A stretch of 64,000 nt of DNA from Streptomyces sp. TG1A-60 (lineage in GTDB: Bacteria; Actinomycetota; Actinomycetes; Streptomycetales; Streptomycetaceae). The stretch is taken from positions 2,976,001-3,040,000 of the forward strand of contig NZ_CP147520.1 in the NCBI RefSeq assembly GCF_037201975.1. The letters are read 5' to 3'. Below, piece after piece: positions 43,399 to 52,021 of this stretch. Within the stretch, counting starts at the first letter, position 1, and every line of letters starts with the position of its first letter. The notes beneath the pieces were generated by a model. It saw only the letters and a program-made list of their open reading frames with translations. It was not told the DNA's origin and did no database searches. The translations under genes were made by a program, and so were the position numbers.

Positions 43399-44975
43399 CG
43401 AAGGCCCAAGGGGGGATCCGCGGCTGGTCCGCGGCGCGCAGGCAAGTTCAGTCCCGTATCCGTTTCACCAGTCTTCGGCTGCGTCTGGTCGTCGTCTTCG
43501 GGCTGGTGGCGCTCACCGCGGCCGTGTCGGCGTCCGGTATCGCGTACTGGCTCAACCGCGAGGCCGTGCTGACCCGCGCTCAGGACGCGGCGCTGGAGGA
43601 CTTCGAGCGGGAGATGCAGAGCCATGTGAGCACGCTGCGCCCGCATCCGACACAGGATCAACTGCGCCTCGCGGCACGTCAGATGGCGGACGGGGGCGAG
43701 CGGTTCAGTGTGCTGCTCATCGCCGAGGACGCCGACGGCAGGACGGTGTACGGCTCGTCGACCGACAACTCCCTGGACGGCTTCGCGCCGACGGACGTGC
43801 CCGCGTCCCTGCAGAAGGCCGTCGGCAAGCGGCAGAAGCTCACCTCGGGCAACCAGCACGCCCACCACCTGTACTGGCAGCGGGTCATCGAGAACGACGA
43901 GCCGTATCTGGTGGGCGGCGCGAAGATGATCGGCGGTGGGCCGACCGGTTACATGCGCAAGTCCCTGGAGTTGGAGGCGAAGGACCTCAACTCGCTGGCC
44001 TGGTCGCTCGGTATCGCGACGGGTCTGTCGCTGATCGGCTCGGCGCTGCTCGCACAGGCCGCCGCGACGACCGTGCTGAAGCCGGTGCAGCGCCTCGGTG
44101 TCGCCGCCCGGCGCCTCGGCGAGGGCAAGCTCGACACCCGGCTCCGGGTGTCCGGAACGGACGAACTGGCCGATCTCTCCCGGACGTTCAACCTGGCGGC
44201 GGAGTCCCTGGAGAAGAAGGTCGACGACATGAGCGCCCGCGAGGAGGCGTCCCGCCGCTTCGTCGCCGACATGTCCCATGAGCTCCGCACGCCGCTGACG
44301 GCGATCACCGCTGTCACGGAGGTGCTGGAGGAGGAGCTGGACGCCGACACGGGCAGCCTCGATCCCATGATCGAACCGGCGGTGCGGCTCGTCGTCAGCG
44401 AGACGCGGCGCCTGAACGACCTGGTCGAGAACCTGATGGAGGTCACCCGCTTCGACGCGGGCACGGCCCGGCTGGTCCTCGACGACGTGGACATCGCCGA
44501 CCAGATCACCGCCTGCGTCGACGCCCGCGCCTGGCTGGACGCGGTGGAGCTGGACGCCGAGCGCGGCATCATGGCCAACCTCGACCCGCGCCGCCTGGAC
44601 GTGATCCTCGCGAACCTGATCGGCAACGCGCTCAAGCACGGCGGTTCCCCGGTGCGTGTGTCGGTGCGCGACGAGGGCGAGGACCTGCTGATCGAGGTGC
44701 AGGACCACGGGCCCGGCATCCCCGAGGACGTTCTCCCGCACGTCTTCGACCGTTTCTACAAGGCGAGCGCCTCCCGCCCGCGCTCCGAGGGCAGCGGCCT
44801 CGGCCTGTCCATCGCGCTGGAGAACGCCCACATCCACGGCGGCGGGATCACCGCCGCCAACTCCCCCGAGGGCGGCGCCGTCTTCACGCTCCGCCTGCCC
44901 CGTGACGCGGCCTCGCTGATCGCGCGCGAACGGGACGAGGACGGCACGGAGGACACCGAGGGGGACGGGCAGTGA
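43395..44975 (+). CDS. afsQ2: sensor histidine kinase AfsQ2
   Basis: A 526-residue membrane kinase. The first transmembrane helix is at about residues 29-50 (RLVVVFGLVALTAAVSASGI). An extracytoplasmic sensor of about 150 residues follows, with a second helix at about 200-220. The HAMP domain (AAATTVLKPVQRLGVAARRL) comes next. The phosphoacceptor histidine is in ADMSHELRTPLTAI near residue 294, followed by the N box (NLIGNALKHG) and G boxes (DHGPGIPEDV, GSGLGLSIALENAH). It phosphorylates AfsQ1. The GTG start overlaps the afsQ1 stop. Confidence 0.95.
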   Translation: MTKAQGGIRGWSAARRQVQSRIRFTSLRLRLVVVFGLVALTAAVSASGIAYWLNREAVLTRAQDAALEDFEREMQSHVSTLRPHPTQDQLRLAARQMADGGERFSVLLIAEDADGRTVYGSSTDNSLDGFAPTDVPASLQKAVGKRQKLTSGNQHAHHLYWQRVIENDEPYLVGGAKMIGGGPTGYMRKSLELEAKDLNSLAWSLGIATGLSLIGSALLAQAAATTVLKPVQRLGVAARRLGEGKLDTRLRVSGTDELADLSRTFNLAAESLEKKVDDMSAREEASRRFVADMSHELRTPLTAITAVTEVLEEELDADTGSLDPMIEPAVRLVVSETRRLNDLVENLMEVTRFDAGTARLVLDDVDIADQITACVDARAWLDAVELDAERGIMANLDPRRLDVILANLIGNALKHGGSPVRVSVRDEGEDLLIEVQDHGPGIPEDVLPHVFDRFYKASASRPRSEGSGLGLSIALENAHIHGGGITAANSPEGGAVFTLRLPRDAASLIARERDEDGTEDTEGDGQ

Positions 44976-45631
44976 CGATGCGAGGCACACGCGGACGAGA
45001 CGTACGCGCAGGCGGCATACGGGCGCGGGGCGTACGGACCCTGGTCGCGACCGGGGCGCTCGCCGGGCTGCTCGCCGGCTGCGGTATCCGGGCCACGCAG
45101 GTGCCGACGGACTTCGGGCCGGCCCCGTCGATGGTGCCCTGTGAGCTGTCGGTGACGGACATCGCGCCGCAGGCGACCCCGTCCGGGATTCCCGTCGAAG
45201 TGTTCCTGCTCTGTTCCGGGGCGCTGGTGCGGGTCGACCGCACGGTGCGGGCGGCTGAGGGTGTCGCGGAGGCCGAGCGGCGCGTCGTCGTCGCACAGGG
45301 GCTCCTGGACGCGCTGGCCGGGAACCCCTCCGACGTCGAGGACGAGGCCGGCTACGACACGGCCGTACCGACCGGCCTCACGGTGACCGGCCCCCGCCCC
45401 GGCGACCCCGAGGACGCCCTCCACCTGTCCATAGCCCCCGACGCCCTCCCCGAGTACGCCCTCGCCCAGATCGTCTGCACCTTCGCCGGCTCCGCCGCCG
45501 CCGGCGACAACGGCTCGGTTGTCCTCGGCAGCACGAGCACCGAGCCCCTGCGACGCTACGACTGCACCCCGGACGTCCAGTCGAACCCGGGCGCGGAGAC
45601 ACCGCCGTCGACGGAGATCGCGGCTCCCTGA
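44972..45631 (+). CDS. afsQ3: lipoprotein of the AfsQ operon
   Basis: A 219-residue secreted lipoprotein. The basic N-terminus (TMRGTRGRDVRAGGIRARGV) leads to a hydrophobic segment ending in the lipobox LLAGC near residue 37. A single mature domain follows; cysteines in VPCELS, LLCSGA, IVCTFA and YDCTPD could form two disulfides. It resembles a GerMN-like fold by length and pattern, but I am not certain. Its GTG start overlaps the afsQ2 stop (GTGA), so it is part of the signalling unit and may modulate the sensor outside the membrane. I use afsQ3 as recalled for the S. coelicolor operon. Confidence 0.85.
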   Translation: MTMRGTRGRDVRAGGIRARGVRTLVATGALAGLLAGCGIRATQVPTDFGPAPSMVPCELSVTDIAPQATPSGIPVEVFLLCSGALVRVDRTVRAAEGVAEAERRVVVAQGLLDALAGNPSDVEDEAGYDTAVPTGLTVTGPRPGDPEDALHLSIAPDALPEYALAQIVCTFAGSAAAGDNGSVVLGSTSTEPLRRYDCTPDVQSNPGAETPPSTEIAAP

Positions 45632-45666
45632 CCCTGTCGCCGCTCCCCACGCGGCCCGCTGTACGG

Positions 45667-45889
45667 GAGGCCGGCGAGTGAGCCGAGGGGGCCCACCTCT
45701 CCTGACCTGCCCAAGCGAGACTCCCTGCCTGCTCCACTGCAACCGGTCGGCGAGTGACCCGAAGGTCCCATGAGGCGGCGGACGCCCTTCGACAGCAACC
45801 ACCTCCTCCCGAACTGCTGAAGCAGCCCTCCACTGCAACCGGGCCGGCGGGTGAGCCGAAGGGGCGTGCCTGTGGTGAGGCGGCGGACG
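45667..45889. repeat. three interspersed repeats between afsQ3 and the VanZ gene
   Basis: The core CCGGCGAGTGAGCCGAGGGG at 45671-45690 recurs at about 45747-45768 and 45843-45864. The last two copies are longer, beginning CCACTGCAACCGG (45734, 45830) and ending AGGCGGCGGACG (45773, 45878). No gene is carried. It fills most of the 386-bp gap 45632-46017. Confidence 0.6.
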
Positions 45890-46017
45890 TGCGCACCGCC
45901 CGCCGAAGGAGGGCCGAGCACGATCGCCGCCTCACCACAGGCTTCTGCGCCCCGGAGGCGAACCGAGCCACGAAGCAGGGGGGAACCGATCGTGGCGGGG
46001 GCCGCGTCTTGGGGGGC

Positions 46018-46569
46018 GTGCAGCGTCAAGGTACGAACGGCGGTAGTGCCGGAATCCGTGTCCGTGCGGCGGGGGGTGTCCTCCTCGCCGCGCATCTCGC
46101 GGTCGTCGCCTGGATCACGCTGCGTCCGCTGGATGTCACCTGGATGAGTCCCGCGAATCTGCGGCCGCTCGCGGGGATCAGAGCGGATCTGTCTCTGGGC
46201 TGGCCGGAGGCCGCCCGCAGGATCGGTGAGGGGCTGGCGCTGCTGGCGCCGTTGGGTGTGCTCCTGCCGATGGCGCACGGCAGACTGGCGGCGTCGCCGC
46301 TGGCCTCGCTGGCCAGGTCGGTCGCGGTGGGGGCACTGTTGTCGCCGGCGATCGAGCTGTTGCAGACGGGGGTGCCCGGTCAGGTCGTCGACATCGACTC
46401 GATCCTGCTGAACACGGTCGGGGTGGGCCTCGCCCATCTCGCGGTGGTGCCCACGGTCAGGGCGGCGCTGCGGCGCAGGGCCGAGACGCGGGTGCGGACG
46501 AGTCTCCGCCGGGAGGAGCCGTCTCAGGGTCGCACCCCGACGATTCCCAGGGTCGGCATGGCTCCGTAG
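46018..46569 (+). CDS. VanZ-family membrane protein
   Basis: A 183-residue protein with four or five hydrophobic helices: AAGGVLLAAHLAVVAWITL, RIGEGLALLAPLGVLLPM, SLARSVAVGALLSPAIELLQ and LLNTVGVGLAHLAVV. The motif LLPMAHG and the late ELLQTGVPGQVVDIDSILLN are typical of VanZ-like proteins. Some members confer low-level teicoplanin resistance in other bacteria; in Streptomyces the role is unknown. I chose GTG 46018, where the hydrophobic protein begins. The frame is open further upstream but reads as repeat sequence. Confidence 0.78.
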   Translation: MQRQGTNGGSAGIRVRAAGGVLLAAHLAVVAWITLRPLDVTWMSPANLRPLAGIRADLSLGWPEAARRIGEGLALLAPLGVLLPMAHGRLAASPLASLARSVAVGALLSPAIELLQTGVPGQVVDIDSILLNTVGVGLAHLAVVPTVRAALRRRAETRVRTSLRREEPSQGRTPTIPRVGMAP

Positions 46570-46693
46570 AGGGACGCTTCGTCCGGTTCGTCACCGTAGT
46601 GTCGAAGGTGTGGAAACGAGAGCGGAGGCCGTCAGGAGGCCCCGCCCCACCGTCGGCCCGGGGCCGACGTCCTACGCTGACGAAGGAGCCCTC

Positions 46694-46894
46694 ATGAGCC
46701 GCCTCGCCCGCCCCTCGGAAGGCCGGATGATCGGCGGAGTCTGCGCAGCGCTGGCACGGCGCTTCGGCACCTCCGCGACCACGATGCGCGTGATCTTCCT
46801 GGTGTCGTGCCTGCTTCCGGGACCGCAGTTCCTGCTCTACATAGCCTTGTGGATCCTGCTCCCCTCGGAGAGCAAGGCCCGCACGGCCTGGTGA
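46694..46894 (+). CDS. PspC-domain small membrane protein
   Basis: A 66-residue protein. The N-terminal MSRLARPSEGRMIGGVCAAL and ARRFGTSATTMRVIF are the classic PspC signature. One long hydrophobic segment follows (LVSCLLPGPQFLLYIALWIL). PspC-like proteins react to membrane stress, but this minimal one has no partner here. Start is ATG 46694 with GAAGGAG upstream. Confidence 0.88.
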   Translation: MSRLARPSEGRMIGGVCAALARRFGTSATTMRVIFLVSCLLPGPQFLLYIALWILLPSESKARTAW

Positions 46895-46905
46895 CGCGTA
46901 CACCG

Positions 46906-46937
46906 ACGGGGCGCCCCCTTCGCAGGGGGCGCCCCGT
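46906..46937. terminator. bidirectional terminator
   Basis: ACGGGGCGCCCCCT (46906-46919) pairs perfectly with 46924-46937 around a TCGC loop. It is placed between the convergent PspC gene and the secreted-protein gene. Confidence 0.85.
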
Positions 46938-46956
46938 ACGGGTGGAGCGGTCCGGC

Positions 46957-47322
46957 TCAGGCGGCGCCGCCGCCGAGCGGCAGGCCGTTCACGCCGAGGC
47001 CGTTGGCCGGGAGGGTCTTGCCGACGGGGACGCCGCCGAGCAGTCCGGCGACGGGGGCGGCCGGGCCCTCGGCGAGGACGTTGGTGGCGGCGGGCTGAGC
47101 GGATTCCAGACCGGCGCCGAGCGCACTCTGCCCCTGGGTGACGGCCTCGGTGGCCGGCAGCGACTTCGAGACGTTCTCCACGGGCAGCGACTGGGTGACG
47201 GTGCCCAGGGCCTGGGAGGCGTCGGGTGCGCTCGGGGCGGCGTTCGCGGCGCCCGCGCCCGCAGCGGCGATGGCGGTACCGAAGACGGCGACACCGAGGG
47301 TCTTGACAGCAGACTGCTTCAT
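46957..47322 (-). CDS. small secreted protein
   Basis: A 121-residue protein with a clear signal peptide: MKQSAVKTLGVAVFGTAIAA and a likely AxA cleavage near residue 28 (GAANA/AP). The mature part is Ala/Gly/Val/Pro/Ser-rich and lacks cysteine (for example LPVENVSKSLPATEAVTQGQ). No catalytic motif is visible. It belongs to the broad group of small secreted proteins of streptomycetes with unknown function. ATG 47322. Confidence 0.8.
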   Translation of the reverse strand: MKQSAVKTLGVAVFGTAIAAAGAGAANAAPSAPDASQALGTVTQSLPVENVSKSLPATEAVTQGQSALGAGLESAQPAATNVLAEGPAAPVAGLLGGVPVGKTLPANGLGVNGLPLGGGAA

Positions 47323-47454
47323 GTTGAATGCGTCCTTGGAATGCGTTTGACGGGTGGTGAGCGGTACCGAAACGTAAACACCAAAGTCCCGCCGGAGGCA
47401 AACATCGAAAAGCGGTCGCGTCGCCGTCCGTGCAACCGCTTCCCGAGCCGCCGT

Positions 47455-48621
47455 TCAGTTCCGGTCGTTGGCAGAACCACTGGTGGAGGCCGTCTGCCGG
47501 AACAGCCATTCGGATTTCAACTCGGCGTATCCGGGCTTGATCACGTCATTGATCATGGCCAGTCGTTCATCGAAAGGAATGAATGCTGACTTCATAGCAT
47601 TGACGGAGAACCACTGCATGTCGTCGAGCGTGTAACCGAAGGCATCGACAAGGTGCTCGAATTCGCGGCTCATTCCGGTGTGGGACATCAGCCGGTTGTC
47701 GGTGTTCACGGTGGCCCGGAAGTGCAGTCGCCGCAGCAGTCCGATGGGGTGCTCGGCGTACGAACGGGCGGCGCCGGTCTGGAGGTTGGAGCTGGGGCAC
47801 AGCTCCAGCGGAATGCGCTTGTCGCGCACATAGGAGGCGAGGCGGCCGAGTTTCACGGAGCCGTCCTCGTGGACCTGGATGTCGTCGATGATGCGGACGC
47901 CGTGGCCGAGCCGGTCGGCGCCGCACCACTGCAGCGCCTGCCAGATGGAGGGCAGTCCGAAGGCTTCCCCGGCGTGGATGGTGAAGTGGTTGTTCTCGCG
48001 CTTGAGGTACTCGAAGGCGTCGAGGTGCCGGGTGGGCGGGTAGCCGGCCTCCGCGCCGGCGATGTCGAAGCCGACGACGCCGAGGTCGCGGTAGCGGTTG
48101 GCGAGTTCGGCGATCTCCAGGGCCCGGGCCGCGTGCCGCATGGCGGTGAGCAGGGCGCCGACCCGGATGCGGTGGCCGTTGTCCCGGGCGCGCCGCTCGC
48201 CCTGCCGGAATCCCTCGTTGACGGCCTCGACGACCTCTTCGAGGCCGAGCCCGCCGTCGAGGTGCTGTTCGGGTGCGTAGCGGACCTCGGCGTAGACGAC
48301 GCCGTCCGCCGCGAGGTCCTCGGCGCACTCGGCGGCGACCCGGACGAGCGCGTCGCGGGTCTGCATGACGGCGACGGTGTGGGAGAAGGTCTCCAAGTAC
48401 CGCTCCAGGGAACCGGAGTCGGCGGCCTCGCGGAACCACGCGCCGAGCCGGTCGGGGTCCGTTTCCGGGAGCCGGGGGGTGTAGCCGGAGGTGTGGGCGA
48501 GCTCGACGATCGTGCCGGGGCGCAGTCCGCCGTCGAGGTGGTCGTGCAGCAGAACCTTGGGCGCCCGGCGGATCTGGTCCGGGTCCGGGGTGCTTCCGGT
48601 CCGGTCGGTCTGGTTCGTCAT
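47455..48621 (-). CDS. add: adenosine deaminase
   Basis: A 388-residue zinc enzyme converting (deoxy)adenosine to (deoxy)inosine, which feeds PunA. The zinc motif is HDHLDGG near residue 27. The catalytic region is [10 protein letters not shown] near residue 216 with HG in RLGHGVRI near residue 240. The metal aspartate is in [10 protein letters not shown] near residue 308, where the family usually has NTDDP. Start is ATG 48621. A -10-like TATCGT ends six bases upstream and no ribosome site exists, so the mRNA is probably leaderless. The shared palindromic operator lies just upstream. Confidence 0.94.
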   Translation of the reverse strand: MTNQTDRTGSTPDPDQIRRAPKVLLHDHLDGGLRPGTIVELAHTSGYTPRLPETDPDRLGAWFREAADSGSLERYLETFSHTVAVMQTRDALVRVAAECAEDLAADGVVYAEVRYAPEQHLDGGLGLEEVVEAVNEGFRQGERRARDNGHRIRVGALLTAMRHAARALEIAELANRYRDLGVVGFDIAGAEAGYPPTRHLDAFEYLKRENNHFTIHAGEAFGLPSIWQALQWCGADRLGHGVRIIDDIQVHEDGSVKLGRLASYVRDKRIPLELCPSSNLQTGAARSYAEHPIGLLRRLHFRATVNTDNRLMSHTGMSREFEHLVDAFGYTLDDMQWFSVNAMKSAFIPFDERLAMINDVIKPGYAELKSEWLFRQTASTSGSANDRN

Positions 48622-48637
48622 TTTCGCACGATAAAGC

Positions 48638-48649
48638 CTACGCGCGTAG
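48638..48649. promoter_or_regulatory. palindromic operator CTACGCGCGTAG at add
   Basis: Same 12-bp palindrome as at punA and deoC. On the minus strand it is followed after four bases by TATCGT (48633-48628), then six bases and the add start codon. Confidence 0.75.
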
Positions 48650-48733
48650 AGCGCCTGTCGGGCGGTGCCGTCGATACCCAACGGTGACCCGCAGACGGGT
48701 GGCGCACACCCTCTCTTCTGACACTGTTCTGTC

Positions 48734-49504
48734 ATGGCGCAGCAAGCAATGCCGGTCCGTACGCCCCGACTTGGGCGGACGCTCGGACCGGAGCCGAGCA
48801 CGGTCAGCGGAGTCGTCCTGCTGCTTCCGGCCGGCGACGAGGCATCCACCCGCAGACCCTCCTCCATGAGGGCCGCCGCCTCCGTGCGCGCCCTCGGCCG
48901 CCGGCTCGCCCGCGCGGGCCGCACCGACGGGCTGGCGACCCATGTCGTGCACTACCGCTACCGGGGCTGGAACGGCACGGAGGCGAGGCTCGCGCGGGAC
49001 GCCGAGTGGGCCGCCGACGAGGTGGTGCGGCGCTACGGCGACGTGCCGGTGTGTCTCGCCGGGCTCCACATGGGTGCGCGGGCCGCGCTGCACGCGGGCG
49101 GCCACGATGCCGTCAACTCCGTGCTGGCCATCGCTCCCTGGCTGCCTCAGGAGGATGTGGCCTCGCCGCCCGAACCGGTGAAGCAGTTGGCCGGGCGGCG
49201 GGTGCTGATCGTGCACGGTACGAACGACGAGCGGGTGGATCCCGAGCTGTCGTTCCGGTTCGCCGCGCGGGCGAAGAAGACGAACCCCGGCATCTGCCGG
49301 TTCGAGGTGCATGCGGCTCGGCATGGGTTGACGCAGTACCGGGACGAGGTGCATGCGCTGGCTTCGGATTTCGTGATGGGGGTTCTGTTCGGGAGGGCTT
49401 TCTCCCGGCCCGTGGAGGACGCGCTTGCCGCGCCGCCGCCGCTGGGGTTGCGTATGCCGCTTGCTTCCGGGTTCGGGGTGGCTCGCGCTCGGAGGCGTGG
49501 CTGA
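48734..49504 (+). CDS. alpha/beta hydrolase-like protein with altered nucleophile elbow
   Basis: A 256-residue alpha/beta-hydrolase fold protein. The N-terminal strand and oxyanion region are [20 protein letters not shown]. The nucleophile elbow reads [12 protein letters not shown], so the usual serine of G-x-S-x-G is a histidine. The later acid and histidine are present ([14 protein letters not shown] and [14 protein letters not shown]). As given it may lack hydrolase activity. Start is ATG 48734. It is divergent from add with 112 bp between the starts, so the operator could affect both. Confidence 0.82.
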   Translation: MAQQAMPVRTPRLGRTLGPEPSTVSGVVLLLPAGDEASTRRPSSMRAAASVRALGRRLARAGRTDGLATHVVHYRYRGWNGTEARLARDAEWAADEVVRRYGDVPVCLAGLHMGARAALHAGGHDAVNSVLAIAPWLPQEDVASPPEPVKQLAGRRVLIVHGTNDERVDPELSFRFAARAKKTNPGICRFEVHAARHGLTQYRDEVHALASDFVMGVLFGRAFSRPVEDALAAPPPLGLRMPLASGFGVARARRRG

Positions 49505-49604
49505 GGGTTTCCGCGCGGCTGCGGGTGAGTGGGTGGGGGCTGGTCGCGCCCACGCGACGCAACCGCATGCCGACGCAGTCCCGCGCCTCTGGCTCCCCCG
49601 GCGC

Positions 49605-50597
49605 TCAACTGCCCAGCAGGTTGCCCCTTCTCGACAGCAGGAACCTCTTGAAAGCCGCCACGGGGGGTGTGTCCGGGTGGCCGTCGAGCCACGCCACGCC
49701 GATTTCCCGGGCGGCTCGGGGAGCGGTGACCGTCAGTTCCACGACGCCTGGTCGCGGGACGGCCGGTGGGGGCAGGAGGGCCACCCCCAGCCCGGCCGCC
49801 ACCAGGCCCCGCAGCGTCTCCGCCTCCTCGCCCTCGAAGGCGATGCGGGGTGTGAAGCCGGCCTCCTTGCAGAGGTCGTCGGTGATGCGGCGCATGCCGT
49901 AGCCGGGTTCGAGGGTCACGAAGGTCTCGTCGGAGGCCTCGGCGAGGCGGACGCGTTTGCGGGCGGCGAGGCGGTGGTCGGCGGGGACGACGAGACGGAG
50001 TTTCTGTTCGTCGAGGCGGCGGGCCACCAGGTCGGGGGCGTCCGGGACGGGGGACGTGAGGCAGAGGTCGAGTTCGCCGGCGCGGAGGCGTTCGAGCATG
50101 GCCTCGCCGTAGTTCTGGACCAGGCTGAAGCGGACGCGGGGATGTTCGGCGCGGAAGGCCTGGAGGAGGCCGGGGACCGTCTCGGCGCCCATGGTGTGCA
50201 GGAAGCCGAAGGCGACCTTGCCGGTGGCGGGGTCGGCGTCGGCGCGGACCTCGTCGGCGGCGCGCTCGATCTCGGCGAGGGCACGTTCGACGGATGCGTG
50301 GAAGGTGCGCCCGGCGTGGGTCAGGGAGACCGTGCGGCCCCGGCGGGCGAACAGGTCGACGCCGAGGTCCTGTTCGAGGCGGACCATCGCCCGGGAGAGC
50401 GTCGACTGGGGGACCCGCATCTCCTGCGCGGCCCGGGTGACGTGTTCGGTGCGGGCGACGCCGGCGAAGTAGGCGAGGCGCGGGGCCAGGCGCAGGACGA
50501 TGTCCTCGATCGCCTCGGAGTCATCGATGGCATAGCCATCGATCTGTTCTGTGTCACTGGACTGTGACAGCCGCCGCCCTGACCTCTGCTCATGCAT
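49605..50597 (-). CDS. LysR-family transcriptional regulator
   Basis: A 330-residue regulator. The N-terminal helix-turn-helix is near residues 45-75 (HVTRAAQEMRVPQSTLSRAM). The two-lobed inducer domain follows (GKVAFGFLHTMGAETVPGLL onward, with YGMRRITDDLCKEAGF). It is divergent from an MFS exporter and typically would activate it. ATG 50597 was chosen because it precedes the conserved part most reasonably; an ATG ten codons further upstream is also open. Confidence 0.87.
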   Translation of the reverse strand: MHEQRSGRRLSQSSDTEQIDGYAIDDSEAIEDIVLRLAPRLAYFAGVARTEHVTRAAQEMRVPQSTLSRAMVRLEQDLGVDLFARRGRTVSLTHAGRTFHASVERALAEIERAADEVRADADPATGKVAFGFLHTMGAETVPGLLQAFRAEHPRVRFSLVQNYGEAMLERLRAGELDLCLTSPVPDAPDLVARRLDEQKLRLVVPADHRLAARKRVRLAEASDETFVTLEPGYGMRRITDDLCKEAGFTPRIAFEGEEAETLRGLVAAGLGVALLPPPAVPRPGVVELTVTAPRAAREIGVAWLDGHPDTPPVAAFKRFLLSRRGNLLGS

Positions 50598-50663
50598 CAC
50601 GGGAACGATTATGGGGGTTCCGTGCATTGGACGGATGAGTCACGGCGTCCGTACTTTCGAGGC

Positions 50664-51941
50664 ATGCCTTCCGTCAGTACCGAGGCGTCCACCACCGTGG
50701 GCGCCGAATCGACCACGTCCAGCCGTTCGAACGCCACCGACTCCCGAGTGACCCCCGGCGGGCCCGGCTACCGCCGGATGAGTCTGGCGCTGTTCCTCGC
50801 GGGTGTCGCGACCTTCGCCCTCCTCTACTCCACCCAGGCTCTGCTGCCGCTGATCTCGGACGGCTTCGGGAGTACGGCGAGCGCGGCGAGCTGGACGGTG
50901 TCGGCGGCGACCGGTGCGCTGGCGCTGTTCGTGCTGCCGATGAGCGCGCTGTCGGAGCGGTTCGGGCGGCGTACGTTGATGACGGCGTCGCTGGCGGTCG
51001 CGGTCACGGTCGGGCTCCTGGTCCCCTTCGCGCCGTCGCTGGGCGCGCTGGTGGTGTTGCGGGCGGTGCAGGGCGCGGCGCTGGCGGGGGTGCCCGCCTC
51101 GGCCACCGCCTACCTCGCCGAGGAGGTCCGGCCCGAGGCCCTCATCACCGCGATCGGTCTCTTCGTCGCCGGCAACAGCGTCGGCGGCATGAGCGGGCGC
51201 GTCGTCACCGGGTGGGTCGCGCAGGAGTGGGGCTGGCGGGTCGCGCTGGGTGTGCTCGGGCTGATCGCCGTGGGGTGTGCGGCGGCGTTCCGGCTGCTGC
51301 TGCCGGCGCCGAAGCACTTCGCGGCGGGTTCGCTGCGGCCGGCTGTGCTGGGGCGGACGGTCCGGGCGCATCTGGCGGATCCGCTGCTGCGGCGGCTGTA
51401 CGCCGTCGGTGCGCTGTTCATGACGGTGTTCGGCGCGGTCTACACCGTGATCGGCTACCGCCTGACCGACGCGCCCTTCTCCCTTCCACAGGGGGTCATC
51501 GGTTCGGTCTTCCTCGTGTATCTGGTGGGCACGGTGTCCGCGTCGACCGCCGGGAAGCTGGTGGGGCGGCTCGGGCGGCGGGGGGCGCTGTATCTCGCGG
51601 GCGGTACGACGACCGCGGGGCTGCTGGTGTCGCTGTCCGGTTCACTGGTGCTGGTGCTGGTGGGGCTGGTGCTCATCACCGCGGGGTTCTTCGCGGGCCA
51701 CGCCGTGGCGTCGTCGGCGGTCAGTCACACGGCGAAGCGGGGGCGGGCGCAGGCTTCCGCCTTGTACCAGTCGGCGTACTACGTGGGGTCCAGTGCGGGC
51801 AGCACGCTGGGGGCGGTGGCCTTCCACGCGGGGGGTTGGAGCGCGACCGTCTCGCTCGGAATGCTCGCCGTGGCGGGGGTTGTGGGGATCACTGTGGTGG
51901 GGTCGCGGGCGGCTCGGCGGGGACCCGTGACTGTGCGTTGA
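50664..51941 (+). CDS. MFS transporter (drug/metabolite exporter type)
   Basis: A 425-residue membrane protein with about 12 hydrophobic helices. The loop 2-3 motif is present (SALSERFGRRTLMTA). A hydrophilic N-terminus of about 35 residues precedes the first helix. Members with this length and an adjacent LysR regulator are often exporters of the YnfM or CynX kind, but the substrate is not determinable. Start is ATG 50664. It borders the accessory region that begins after its stop. Confidence 0.88.
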   Translation: MPSVSTEASTTVGAESTTSSRSNATDSRVTPGGPGYRRMSLALFLAGVATFALLYSTQALLPLISDGFGSTASAASWTVSAATGALALFVLPMSALSERFGRRTLMTASLAVAVTVGLLVPFAPSLGALVVLRAVQGAALAGVPASATAYLAEEVRPEALITAIGLFVAGNSVGGMSGRVVTGWVAQEWGWRVALGVLGLIAVGCAAAFRLLLPAPKHFAAGSLRPAVLGRTVRAHLADPLLRRLYAVGALFMTVFGAVYTVIGYRLTDAPFSLPQGVIGSVFLVYLVGTVSASTAGKLVGRLGRRGALYLAGGTTTAGLLVSLSGSLVLVLVGLVLITAGFFAGHAVASSAVSHTAKRGRAQASALYQSAYYVGSSAGSTLGAVAFHAGGWSATVSLGMLAVAGVVGITVVGSRAARRGPVTVR

Positions 51942-52021
51942 GTTGTTCGCCCCCGCCGCCCTTACCCGTCCCCTTACCAACAGCGTCGTCCCGGCATCCC
52001 GGTGCCTGTTCTGCGTTTGGT

